From the NCBI RefSeq assembly GCF_002215035.1, contig NZ_NKFP01000006.1:3501080-3565079 (forward strand): a stretch of 64,000 nt of DNA. The letters run 5' to 3'. Positions within the stretch are counted from its first letter, which is position 1. Each line of letters begins with the position of its first letter. Origin of the DNA: Leptolyngbya ohadii IS1 (GTDB lineage Bacteria; Cyanobacteriota; Cyanobacteriia; Elainellales; Elainellaceae). The translations under genes were made by a program, and so were the position numbers. This document shows, piece after piece, positions 1-8,742 of the stretch. The notes below the pieces were generated by a model. It was not told where the DNA came from, searched no databases, and saw only the letters and a program-made list of their open reading frames with translations.

Positions 1-216
1 AGGTTTAGAGTACCCAGGTCGGCAACAATGTAACGTTTTAAACCTGCGATCTCAATAGCCTTTTCTGGTCTGGACGTTTTAATTTCTATCTCTGCCTCCA
101 GAGCGAGGATCGGGCGATCGCTTCTCCAGCACTATAAAATCAGCGCCATAATTGCCAAACCCTCTAATTCCAGGAGCAAACCGCTTCGCCTCGCGATTGA
201 TCCCCCATCGATTCAC
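1..216 (-). pseudogene. frameshifted fragment of an unknown gene, cut by the window edge
   Basis: Two adjoining minus-strand frames look like consecutive parts of one protein. The upstream frame begins near a GTG at 216-214, reads ...NREAKRFAPGIRGFGNYG... and then FIVLEKRSP, and stops soon after. The next frame continues with LALEAEIEIKTSRPEKAIEI and then KRYIVADLGTLN, running off the window edge. The switch falls around 110-125, inside a run of GATCG repeats, so a single-base indel would join them. I do not recognise the family. A sequencing error would look the same as a true pseudogene. Being coding at all is inferred from amino-acid texture only. Confidence 0.35.
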
Positions 217-239
217 GTCATGCTTGACCAGGAGCGACT

Positions 240-581
240 ATGCCTGAAACCACACAGACCTCCGATCTGATCCCTGTACTCGATACAACAATCCACTTCC
301 TGCAACAGGATCTTGCATCCGCTGATCTTGCCCTGGCAGTCAACTACATCGAACAGTGGGAAAATCTCCTTCAGGAGACAGGGATGTTTCATGAATTAAT
401 GGAATTAAAGCAGGTCATTCTCGACGGCAACCTGACCGCACTGCAAAAGATGTTGCACAAAGTAGGCGAAGATACGGCTGCAAATGCCAACGGTATCCGG
501 GAGAACGGATCGGAAGCGATCGCAGCAAAGGTCGCACAAATTGGTCAATTGCTCGTTCAAGCCAGTCAGCAAATTCAATAG
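240..581 (+). CDS. small hypothetical protein, mostly helical
   Basis: This 113-residue protein has no signal peptide or membrane segment. It is predicted helical, with an acidic N-terminal half (VNYIEQWENLLQETGMFHEL) and a C-terminal tail rich in Ala and Gln. I recognise no domain. The sequence AGGAGCG lies just before the ATG and could serve as ribosome binding site. The stop codon is the first triplet of an 11-bp tandem repeat. An oxidoreductase gene follows on the same strand about 100 bases later, so co-transcription is possible. The function is unknown. Confidence 0.7.
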   Translation: MPETTQTSDLIPVLDTTIHFLQQDLASADLALAVNYIEQWENLLQETGMFHELMELKQVILDGNLTALQKMLHKVGEDTAANANGIRENGSEAIAAKVAQIGQLLVQASQQIQ

Positions 582-622
582 AGATTGAATAGAGATTGAA
601 TAGAGATTGAATAGAAATTGAA
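579..622. repeat. 11-bp tandem repeat, four units
   Basis: Four consecutive units of TAGAGATTGAA (the fourth has one change) follow one another exactly. The first unit supplies the TAG stop of the preceding gene. Degenerate units continue to about 655. Each unit is close to one helical turn. It lies in the gap before the oxidoreductase gene. Confidence 0.9.
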
Positions 623-684
623 TAGAAGATCAATAAAAACTAAATAGAGATTAACTCGCTGATTCTTATGTTGGAGAAACCTTA

Positions 685-1839
685 ATGACTTCATCGACTT
701 CATCCCAAATGTCTTCTCAAACGTCCTCTGCAAGCAATCAACGCAAAATTCGCTATGCCGTTGTCGGACTCGGCTGGTTTGCCCAGCAAGCGGCAATGCC
801 TTCCTTTGCCCAATCCGAGAATTCCGAACTGGTGGCGCTGGTTTCCGATGACCCGACCAAACTGCAAGAACTGGGTCAGAAGTACAACGTGCAGCATACC
901 TATTCCTATGAGCAGTACGAAGAGTGCCTGAATAGCGGCGAAGTCGATGCTGTTTATATTGCGTTACCCAATCATCTACACCGCGAATACACCGTGCGAA
1001 CTGCCGAACAGGGAATTCATGTGCTGTGCGAAAAGCCGATGGCAGTCACCGCAGACGAATGTGAGGAAATGATCCGCGCCTGCGAAAGCAATGACGTTAA
1101 GCTGATGATCGCCTATCGCTTACACCTGGAACCTGCTAACCTGGCAGCGATCGAAGTGGTGCAATCTGGACAAATTGGAGAGCCGCGCATTTTTAACTCT
1201 GTGTTTACCCAGCAGGTAACAGACGAAAGCAATATTCGTTTGAAGGATGAAACCGGAGGCGGCACGATCGACGACATCGGTATCTACTGTATTAATGCAG
1301 CCCGCTATCTATTCCAGGATGAGCCGATCGAAGTCTTTGCTTTTGCTGGCACCAATGGAGAACCACGGTTCAGCGAAGTCGAAGAAATGGCAACGGCAGT
1401 TTTGCGTTTTTCCAATGACCGTCTGGCAACATTTACCGTGAGCTTCGGTGCAGCGTCAGTTTCAACCTATCAGGTAGTAGGTACAAAGGGCGATTTGCGG
1501 CTCGATCCTGCCTATAGCTGGAACGGAGAACTAAAGCATTACCTGACCGTCAACGGCGAAACCCAGGAACGCAGCTTTCCAGACCACAGCCAGCTTGCCG
1601 CCGAATTTACCTACTTCTCGAACTGCATTCTCAACGATACCCAGCCAGAACCATCGGGGCAGGAAGGCTTAAACGATGTCCGCATTATTCGCTCCCTCTA
1701 CCAATCCATCAAACTGGAGCGCCCCGTCAGGATTGCCCGACTGGATGATCATCAGCATCCCACGATCGATCAGGCAATTTCCCAGCCTCCCAACGCAGAA
1801 CAGCCCGATCTGGTGAATGCCTCAACCCCCAACGGTTGA
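685..1839 (+). CDS. Gfo/Idh/MocA-family NAD(P)-dependent oxidoreductase
   Basis: The protein is a probable NAD(P)-dependent sugar or polyol dehydrogenase of the glucose-fructose oxidoreductase class, 384 residues long, as usual for the family. A Rossmann fold begins at residue 23 with the dinucleotide-binding turn GLGWFA (28-33). The family's CEKPMA motif, with the catalytic-region lysine, is at about 115-120. The C-terminal half is the alpha/beta substrate domain, including the Gly-rich DETGGGTIDDIGIY segment. The first 20 residues are a Ser/Thr/Gln-rich, probably disordered tail. GGAG lies about 9 bases before the chosen ATG. The substrate cannot be told from the sequence. The last 40 residues are low-complexity. 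Confidence 0.88.
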   Translation: MTSSTSSQMSSQTSSASNQRKIRYAVVGLGWFAQQAAMPSFAQSENSELVALVSDDPTKLQELGQKYNVQHTYSYEQYEECLNSGEVDAVYIALPNHLHREYTVRTAEQGIHVLCEKPMAVTADECEEMIRACESNDVKLMIAYRLHLEPANLAAIEVVQSGQIGEPRIFNSVFTQQVTDESNIRLKDETGGGTIDDIGIYCINAARYLFQDEPIEVFAFAGTNGEPRFSEVEEMATAVLRFSNDRLATFTVSFGAASVSTYQVVGTKGDLRLDPAYSWNGELKHYLTVNGETQERSFPDHSQLAAEFTYFSNCILNDTQPEPSGQEGLNDVRIIRSLYQSIKLERPVRIARLDDHQHPTIDQAISQPPNAEQPDLVNASTPNG

Positions 1840-1910
1840 TCGGTACAGAAGGTGGAAAGTCTATCTTTAGAGCGCTTCTCCTTTCGTTCAGTTTGGCGGC
1901 GCTAGGGCAG

Positions 1911-2735
1911 TTATAGCGATCGCGGACATAGCCAGCGGTTAAGTTCCTGTCTGAGAAGCTCCCTGGCTGTCTCTACAATCGTTTCATATCGTTGCCGCTG
2001 CTGCTGTGCCTGGATCTCCTGAATCATGGCATTCCGCCTGGGTGTCCAGTAGGGGTGGTCTTTAATTTGCTGAGCTGCTGTCATTGCCTGCTCTAGCTGA
2101 TTGAGGGCTAAAGCCTGTTGAGCCGTGAGCCAAAACTGCTGATTTTCTGCCCAGAGCTGCTTCCACTGCTGGATCTGTGTCTGAATTGGCTCGTAGATGG
2201 GGCTTTGGGGCGGAATAGTTTCTGCGATCGCCAGGGCTGGATTCAGCTGATCAGCGGGTTGCCAGTAATAGCTCTGAGCCGTTCCCCAAATGCGTTCAGA
2301 CCACTGGCGCATCAGCTGCTGCGCTTTACTATAGGACGGTGAATCCGCAGAGACTAGACTGAGTTCTGCGATCGCCTGAGGCACTTCTCCCCGTGCTTCT
2401 TGCTGCTGTGCCTGTTCAATCTGGGCGTTGGCAAAATGAATGTGACAGTTCTGGGCGTGAATTTGCGCTGTCAAAAAAAACGGCGCTGTTTGCGGCACTT
2501 TGGCTGCTTCGCGGATGCACTCCTCATATTTGCCTGCGGATTCCAGGTCTCTGACCCGATCGATCTGCACCTGCTGTTCCTGCTGATATTGCCGCTCGGA
2601 CTTTCGATCCAGGTAATTGTCGAGGGCGATGAAACAGCCGACCAGGCTGGGTACAACAGTGCCAGTCGTCAGGGCAACTGCAACGCTGATTCTGATGAAT
2701 CTCGGTAAAAAGTTCGGTGGGCGATCGGAACTCAT
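1911..2735 (-). CDS. membrane-anchored helical-repeat protein, unknown function
   Basis: This protein of 274 residues has a single hydrophobic segment at about residues 14-36 (VAVALTTGTVVPSLVGCFIA). A long soluble region rich in Gln, Ala and Trp follows. The soluble part contains repeats of the type G-x-x-x-x-A-I-x-x-x-x-x-I-P-x-x-S-x-x-Y followed by a Trp-containing helix, resembling TPR arrays. The secreted protein encoded at 33532-34617 shows the same repeat pattern, so the two are probably paralogues. The N-terminal segment could be an uncleaved anchor. The gene converges on the oxidoreductase gene. No enzymatic motif is visible. Confidence 0.65.
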   Translation of the reverse strand: MSSDRPPNFLPRFIRISVAVALTTGTVVPSLVGCFIALDNYLDRKSERQYQQEQQVQIDRVRDLESAGKYEECIREAAKVPQTAPFFLTAQIHAQNCHIHFANAQIEQAQQQEARGEVPQAIAELSLVSADSPSYSKAQQLMRQWSERIWGTAQSYYWQPADQLNPALAIAETIPPQSPIYEPIQTQIQQWKQLWAENQQFWLTAQQALALNQLEQAMTAAQQIKDHPYWTPRRNAMIQEIQAQQQRQRYETIVETARELLRQELNRWLCPRSL

Positions 2736-2958
2736 AGCTCAACCCCTTGTGCTGATTGAGGTTTCGAGTTCTATTCCATGATGAAATTCAGTTTACCTCC
2801 AGCGAAAATCCGGGAGTTAGCAGCGAACTTAGGAATTTTGCCGCAAATTCCTGGTAGATCGGGCGATCGCCTGGAATACAGCGCAGGGATGCCCGCAGCG
2901 ATCGGGTTTTCCTAAAGTCGGGCAAAAATCCTTATGTTCCTGAAAGTCGGGCTTAAGT

Positions 2959-5748
2959 TCAGCTTTCTGGCGTTAAGTTCAGCCCATTTCGTTCGGATTC
3001 AGTCTCCGTTGAGTTCAGCGGCACGACGCAGCTGAGATATTGCTCTGCCTCAATTAGCTCTACCACCGGATGAATGCCCCCCTGATCGGGATGAATCTCC
3101 TCGTACCACTGTTGCCAGATCCACTGTGCCCGCTCCTTAAAGCGATCGGCAACCGCACTCCAGGGTTGGGACTTGTCTAAATCATTCAAGAATTCAATCA
3201 TTTGCGCGGCAATGTCGCTTTCGTCCCAGCCCTGACGATGTTCATCCAGGAAAAACAGGTCGGACTTGGAGGCTTCCAGGTTAAACGCCTGCTCGATCGA
3301 TTTGCCAACCGGATCGTTGGATAGCGTTTTAGCGGCTCTGGCGATCCCATAGAGTCCGTCTGCAATTAATCGGGCGAACCCGATATAGATTGCACCTTTG
3401 AGCGACTGCAAGAAACAGATAATCGCCCCAGACCGATCCTGTTCAACGAGCAGCAGCCGTTCACCGCGAGCCAGATTTACCTCCGCCATAATCGATCCCA
3501 CATATTCATCGCTATAGGTGGGTTCCAGCGATCCGCGAATAATCCGAATGGCAGCATTACAGAGCGCCTCCGCTTTGCCGAACCGATCGCCCAATCGAGT
3601 ATGAATGCGGCTGGCGTTAACCAACCAGTGTGCCGCCCGCTGCCGATAGCCGATCCGGGAGCAGCAGTAAGCCGCCTGCATTGAAAGCTGAATGGATTCC
3701 TCCAGGATGGGAATTTCCTGCTCGGAACAGAAACACAAATTCAGGCGAGTGATTCTGCCGAAAATTTCTGAGGCACAGAGATAGGTATTAAAGTCATACC
3801 GCCCCGAATATTTGCCGTACTTCAGGTTTTCCTGGGCAATGTATTCGCTTAAACGGACGAGCCAGAGATCCAGTGAGGATTGCCAGGTCTTGCTGAGCAG
3901 GAATTCTCGATCGCCCGCAAAGAACTGATGCAGCATTAACTCCGTCTCGTACAGCAGTTTAATCTCCAGACATTGCTGCACATCGGGATTTTCATCGAGC
4001 AACACCCGCACCGCTTCCAGATATTTCCACCCCTGAATCAGGTTGCCCTCCACATGAGCCGATCGCGCACAGGTGAGATTAGCAAAGCAGCACTGTCGCT
4101 CCAGATAAGCCCCATAGCACGCCTGCAAAACCGGATTCTGGCTGAGAATGTTTTGCTGGAGTTCCTGTACTTTTTCAATCACTTTTTGATTGAGATAAAG
4201 CTGGGTTGATTGATTTTCGGTAATTCCCAGATCGCTTTTGCGTTGAAATGCATAGTCATTCAGCAGTTTTCTGCCGTGTGCTAACGCCTGCTCAATTCGG
4301 GCAACGCCGTGACAAATTTTATAGTAATTTCCATAGGATTCCTCATCACTGCTGCTATTGCCTAACTCATCCGAGAGCCATTTGGTTGCTGCTGTTAATG
4401 CCGACTGCAAAAAAGCCTTGATCGCACTGCGATCGACCCACACACTTTCATAAATATTGGTTGAATTTTCCGTATCGCAAAATGCCGCCGATGCTTTCAC
4501 CAAACCGTATCCTTTTTGCCCCAGAGTTCTGGTTGAACTTTCAATCAGCTCTAATCGTTCGCTGCATCCCATGCCGATCGCCATTGCCGTTAGCATATTT
4601 TCTAAATGGGTTGCCGAGGAGCGGTAGAGCCAGCGAATATCCTCACCAATGTCTGGGAAGATGCAGGTAATTTCCGCTTCTACAATGGAGGGTCGTTCGG
4701 TAGAATCAATTTCTTCGAGTAAACTGTCCTCTAAGCGATCGTCTAAGCGCAGCACAGTTTCCAGCAAAGCTGTTTCAACGTTAAACTCGGCGTCTCTTAA
4801 ATCGCCCTGAATTCCAGCTCGATCGCCAATCAAATAGTCCCGCAGCGAGAACGTTAACACAGTGAACTGACACTGCTGCACTTTGATCTTGATGTAGCGA
4901 TCGAAGGTTTTGCTCAGCTTCTCGTAATTCAGAATACAGAGACTCAGCTCAAACAGTTCCGCATTCGCCAGCTCAAAGTCTCCCGATGCCGATGCAACCG
5001 TCCAAAATTTCTTAATCTGATTGAGCACCACCGGACTGAGAATCTCTGATTGCAGCGGCTCAGAAAATAGAAACCGGATGCGCTCCGCGATCGACTGATG
5101 CGTTAAACCGATCGGCTGATTTGCTGCCATTAGCGTCACGTAGGGAAATGCCCGCGATCGCACGACGGCTTCCAGATCGTTAATCAGACTGTTGAAGTTG
5201 GCAAATCCAATGTCGGGCAGGCTTGCCAGCATCGATGTCAGTCGCTGTATTTGCTGCTCCCGGCTAGAACGGTTCAGGGGGGAAGAAGGGGGCTGAGGAC
5301 TGGGACAAAACCCGGCGGCTTCCAACAGGCGATCGGCTCCCTGCTGGCGAAGCTGGAGACGTTTTTGTTTCGCGGTTTCGGAAATCTTTTTATGCTCCAG
5401 GAGGGCAGGATCGGTGAGGAAATCCCACAGTTTAACCAGATTGACGCGGTGAATCGGCAAATTGCGCTTCTCTGGAGCCTGCATAAAGGACACAAGCGGC
5501 TGACGGCTAATTTGCAATCCCTGCGCCAGTTCAACATGGGTCGCTTCTAGATCGGCTTTAAGCTGCTCCAGCACGTCATGAAGCTGCTGCCATAATCGCT
5601 GCTGTTCTTCGTCGTACTTATTGGGTTTATTGATTCCGATGTGGGTTGCAGGATTGACTTCATGATTGGCTTCATGATTTGTTTCATGATTCGCTTCATG
5701 ACTTGTTTCATACTGATGCGCCCCCTCATGACCGTTCTGCTTGTTCAT
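2959..5748 (-). CDS. large HTH-like/alpha-helical protein, divergent partner of the STAND gene
   Basis: A 929-residue soluble protein that I cannot assign to a named family. Residues 10-35 are a repetitive linker of HEANHETN type encoded by a 12-bp DNA repeat. Residues about 66-115 (ELAQGLQISRQPLVSFMQ and the helix after it) resemble a Cro/XRE-type helix-turn-helix. The remaining ~800 residues are predicted all-helical with TPR-like stretches, for example around 690-790. There is no P-loop or obvious catalytic motif. The gene is divergent from a STAND ATPase gene that also starts with an HTH-like domain; they share a 362-base promoter region. A transcriptional or scaffold role is inferred, not shown. 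Confidence 0.7.
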   Translation of the reverse strand: MNKQNGHEGAHQYETSHEANHETNHEANHEVNPATHIGINKPNKYDEEQQRLWQQLHDVLEQLKADLEATHVELAQGLQISRQPLVSFMQAPEKRNLPIHRVNLVKLWDFLTDPALLEHKKISETAKQKRLQLRQQGADRLLEAAGFCPSPQPPSSPLNRSSREQQIQRLTSMLASLPDIGFANFNSLINDLEAVVRSRAFPYVTLMAANQPIGLTHQSIAERIRFLFSEPLQSEILSPVVLNQIKKFWTVASASGDFELANAELFELSLCILNYEKLSKTFDRYIKIKVQQCQFTVLTFSLRDYLIGDRAGIQGDLRDAEFNVETALLETVLRLDDRLEDSLLEEIDSTERPSIVEAEITCIFPDIGEDIRWLYRSSATHLENMLTAMAIGMGCSERLELIESSTRTLGQKGYGLVKASAAFCDTENSTNIYESVWVDRSAIKAFLQSALTAATKWLSDELGNSSSDEESYGNYYKICHGVARIEQALAHGRKLLNDYAFQRKSDLGITENQSTQLYLNQKVIEKVQELQQNILSQNPVLQACYGAYLERQCCFANLTCARSAHVEGNLIQGWKYLEAVRVLLDENPDVQQCLEIKLLYETELMLHQFFAGDREFLLSKTWQSSLDLWLVRLSEYIAQENLKYGKYSGRYDFNTYLCASEIFGRITRLNLCFCSEQEIPILEESIQLSMQAAYCCSRIGYRQRAAHWLVNASRIHTRLGDRFGKAEALCNAAIRIIRGSLEPTYSDEYVGSIMAEVNLARGERLLLVEQDRSGAIICFLQSLKGAIYIGFARLIADGLYGIARAAKTLSNDPVGKSIEQAFNLEASKSDLFFLDEHRQGWDESDIAAQMIEFLNDLDKSQPWSAVADRFKERAQWIWQQWYEEIHPDQGGIHPVVELIEAEQYLSCVVPLNSTETESERNGLNLTPES
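5654..5713. repeat. 12-bp in-frame tandem repeat, five units
   Basis: Five 12-base units of the type TTGGCTTCATGA lie inside the 5' end of the 929-residue protein gene and encode its His/Asn/Glu tetrapeptide repeat on the minus strand. The 12-base period keeps the frame, so unit number can vary without breaking the gene. Confidence 0.85.
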
Positions 5749-5967
5749 AGGTGAGGCTTCCTATAAAGGAAATTTATAGAATTTGTCCAATAAGCGTTTT
5801 GAGCGGAAACCCATGCCCAGGGTAAGAGAGCCAGAGTTTCGCGGCATCATGCCCTGATTATCACAAACTATCCTACCTCCTCTCTGTTAGAACGGCGTCT
5901 TTTCGCGCAGTTGCTTGTCAGAATGTCTAGCAAATAGTCACTCGCCTGCCCTTTGTGGCGAAGAATC

Positions 5968-5981
5968 GGCGAAATTTCGCC
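5968..5981. promoter_or_regulatory. 14-bp perfect palindrome in a divergent promoter region
   Basis: GGCGAAATTTCGCC is a perfect palindrome in the 362 bases (5749-6110) between two divergent genes that each encode an HTH-like N-terminus. A half-site, GGCGAA, lies just upstream at 5957-5962. An operator for one of the two neighbouring proteins is the natural reading, but this is inference from position and symmetry. The rest of the gap is AT-rich towards 6050 and shows nothing else that I can call. Confidence 0.5.
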
Positions 5982-6110
5982 AAAAAATTTCATGACTGTA
6001 TATTGCGTCAACAAAAAAATCCTGTAAACTGAATATTAAAATTTAGATAAAAGCAAAGTTAGGCACTTGACAAACTTGCCATAGTCCCGCTCGTTCATCC
6101 AATCCTGCTT

Positions 6111-8486
6111 ATGCTAAAAAAGAAGCGCGATCGGGGTCATGTTCTTACCGCCACGGGATTGCAACGACTTGAACACGCCATTAGACAGTGGGAAAACGAT
6201 CGCGGCATTCGCTGCACGCAGGAGCAGATTAAGGAACTCACCAGCCTGATCAAACCGAGTGGGCTTGATTATACGACGATTCGCAAGATCCTTGAGGGAA
6301 AGGTCGGCGTTGATCTCAAATCGATTCGCTATTTGTTTCAGGCATTCAACCTTCAGCCGCAGCCCAAGGTAGATTACGACTCGGCAAATCGGGTGAACTC
6401 CCAGACTAGCTCCGACTTTGTAGGGCGAGAAAGGGCGATCGCGTACTTAAATGAGCGGGTGGATCAGGGCGTAAAGCTAATTGTGATTCAGGGCAGGGGC
6501 GGGATTGGCAAAACTACGCTGGCGCGGAAGTTCCTCAAGTCCCAGGGCTTAGATCTGCTCATCCTAAAATGGATGGCGATGGAGCCGGAAGATATTACTT
6601 CGGTGGAGAGCCTGATCGAAGAATGGCTGCGACGATACTTTGATGAGGAACCGGGGCGAGAATTTGGCATTACCCTCGATCGCCTGCGCTATCGGCTCAG
6701 CGACTCCTCCCGGCGGGTCGGCATTTTAATCAACAACTTTGAGAGCGCTTTAGATGGCAGCGGCAGACTGATCGAAGCCCACCGACGCTATGTGGAATTG
6801 CTGCGGGTGTTAACCGACCCAGAAATTAACTGTTTGACCTTGATCACCAGCCAGGAATGCCTGCGGGATACCGTTCAGCTTGAGCATTATCCGCTCAAAG
6901 GACTCGATCGCGAAGCATGGCAGCAGTTCTTTCGGGAGAAAGAGATTCAGTCTACCGCTGCGGTGGCGATGATGCACCAGTTCTACGGCGGCAATGCGGC
7001 GGCGATGCAAATTCTCAGAAGCACGATCGTCCACGAATACAACAGGGACGCTACGTCCTACTGGGAAGAAAATCAAAACTCCCTGCCCGGTGAGCTGAGT
7101 GTGTTGATTAACAGCCAGTTCGATCGCCTGAGAAAAGTGAGCGATGAAGAACACAGGCTGCTGTGTCGGCTGGGCTGCTATCGCTATCAGGATGTTCCGT
7201 CTGTCTCCGTTGAAGGGGTACTGTGTTTGCTGTGGGATGTAGAACCCTCTCAGCGCAACCGGGTGGTGATGTCGTTGCAGGAGCGATCGCTGCTGGTCTG
7301 CAATAAGGGGCAATACTGGCTGCATCCCGTGATCCGTCACGAAGCGATTGAACGCCTGCGAAAGACCAGCGATCGGGAACGGGCAAACCGGGAAGCGGCA
7401 AACTATTTCAGCCGAAGTATCACCCGTGTTGAATCCTCTCAGGACGCTCTGGGGGCACTGGAGGCATACCATCACTATATGGAAATCCATGACTTTCCTG
7501 CGGCGGCTGATACGCTCCACAAAAAACGCCCGAATCTGGGCGGCACTAATGAATCCCTGGGGCGATCGTTTTATAAACGTGGATTGCTGAAGCAGATGAC
7601 CAATGCCATCCTCAACGTCGTCGATCGGCTACCGATGGAAGCGTCCCTTCATCCCCAAAAACGGATGGAGCAGGCACACCGCAAAGCCAAGCTGTATCAC
7701 ACCCTCGGCGCAATGAACTGGCTGAACGGCGATATTCACACCTCGCTGCAAGACTGCGAGAAAGCCAGAAGTCTCGCCCACACGACGCTTGCCCAGCACC
7801 AGCACACTGCCCCCACTAGCGAGGTCGTCACCCAGCTCAAGCTGCTCGAAAGCAATGCTCTTCTGACGATGGGCATTTGTAGAATTGGACTCTGGGAACT
7901 GGAAACTGCCCTATCCACGCTGGAAACTGCCCTGAAGCTCTGCGAAGCCCTTGACTACGAGAAGTACAGCCCCTCTTTCCAGTTCTATATTGCCTTTTTG
8001 CAGTCCTGCCTGGGGCAATCGGAGGAAGCACAGACGATCGCCGACCAACTCTATCACCGCTGCGAACCGCTCCTGGATCAGAATTTTCCATCCTGGCTCA
8101 CGGAGTATCGCTTGTCCTATCTGGCACAAACCTACAATAATTTGGGAGATTGGGAAACTGCCCTGATGCTCTGCGATCGATCGATTGCCAGTGCAGACAA
8201 AAACCTCCATCAGCAGGCAAAGAGTAAAGCCTATAGCTGCAAAGCCGAAATTTACCGCCAGCAGCAACAGTTTGATGAAGCGTTCCAATATCATGTAGAG
8301 GCGATCAAGACGGCTTGTACGTTAGGTGCGAAATACGATCTGGCTGAAGCGCTCTATCAGCAGGGATTGACGTATCAGGCAATGGAGCGAATGGAGGAGT
8401 GCAGCAGAAATTTTGAGCGAGCCGTTCGGCACTTCAGCGAAATTAAAGCACCCAAACAAGTAGAACGAGTAAGGGCAGCCATGTGA
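6111..8486 (+). CDS. STAND (NB-ARC-like) ATPase with N-terminal HTH-like domain and C-terminal TPRs
   Basis: This 791-residue protein is a probable signal-responsive ATPase switch. Residues 15-82 form a small helical domain resembling a DNA-binding HTH (LDYTTIRKILEGKVGVDLKS). The nucleotide-binding domain follows, with Walker A GRGGIGKT at 128-135, a Walker B-like strand VGILINNFE near 205, and LTLITSQE as the sensor region. A winged-helix-like segment lies at about 330-430. The rest is TPR-like (for example ALSTLETALKLCEALDYEKY and the final AMERMEECSRNFERAV), the usual sensor part in this class. The divergent neighbour is another HTH-like helical protein. The ligand and output are unknown. 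Confidence 0.85.
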   Translation: MLKKKRDRGHVLTATGLQRLEHAIRQWENDRGIRCTQEQIKELTSLIKPSGLDYTTIRKILEGKVGVDLKSIRYLFQAFNLQPQPKVDYDSANRVNSQTSSDFVGRERAIAYLNERVDQGVKLIVIQGRGGIGKTTLARKFLKSQGLDLLILKWMAMEPEDITSVESLIEEWLRRYFDEEPGREFGITLDRLRYRLSDSSRRVGILINNFESALDGSGRLIEAHRRYVELLRVLTDPEINCLTLITSQECLRDTVQLEHYPLKGLDREAWQQFFREKEIQSTAAVAMMHQFYGGNAAAMQILRSTIVHEYNRDATSYWEENQNSLPGELSVLINSQFDRLRKVSDEEHRLLCRLGCYRYQDVPSVSVEGVLCLLWDVEPSQRNRVVMSLQERSLLVCNKGQYWLHPVIRHEAIERLRKTSDRERANREAANYFSRSITRVESSQDALGALEAYHHYMEIHDFPAAADTLHKKRPNLGGTNESLGRSFYKRGLLKQMTNAILNVVDRLPMEASLHPQKRMEQAHRKAKLYHTLGAMNWLNGDIHTSLQDCEKARSLAHTTLAQHQHTAPTSEVVTQLKLLESNALLTMGICRIGLWELETALSTLETALKLCEALDYEKYSPSFQFYIAFLQSCLGQSEEAQTIADQLYHRCEPLLDQNFPSWLTEYRLSYLAQTYNNLGDWETALMLCDRSIASADKNLHQQAKSKAYSCKAEIYRQQQQFDEAFQYHVEAIKTACTLGAKYDLAEALYQQGLTYQAMERMEECSRNFERAVRHFSEIKAPKQVERVRAAM

Positions 8487-8558
8487 GCGATCGCAGTCCC
8501 ACCGGATTCCTTTGATGCTGTCGTTTCCCAATCGGCTTAATATTTTTGTTGATATTTT

Positions 8559-8735
8559 GGCGTTGCTGAATGCGTGTATATACGCCCCCCTGCCCCCCAA
8601 TTCTGGGGGGAACTGAGCAAAAATTAGGTTCGGAAGTCCCCCATCGCTCCCAGGGAGCGGCAATGAACAAATGGGGGATTTAGGGGGCGATGCAGGACAT
8701 CAAATTTCACCTTCATACTTTGATTCAGCAATGCC
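8559..8735. mobile_element. MITE-like element, copy A, with target-site duplication
   Basis: This 177-bp non-coding element has 13-bp terminal inverted repeats, GGCGTTGCTGAAT and ATTCAGCAATGCC, matching at 12 of 13 positions. It is flanked on both sides by GATATTT (8551-8557 and 8736-8742), consistent with a 7-8 bp target duplication. The right-hand duplication abuts the stop codon of the CHAT gene. The interior holds strong hairpins, CCCCCCAATTCTGGGGGG and CGCTCCCAGGGAGCG. An inverted copy of similar length lies at 45158-45336. No transposase matching these ends was seen in the window. Confidence 0.75.
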
Positions 8736-8742
8736 GATATTT

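Noticed and set aside
6810-7520. 236-codon frame antisense to the STAND gene
   Set aside because: Shadow of the real gene; no domain, no ribosome binding site, and low-complexity His/Arg/Gln composition.
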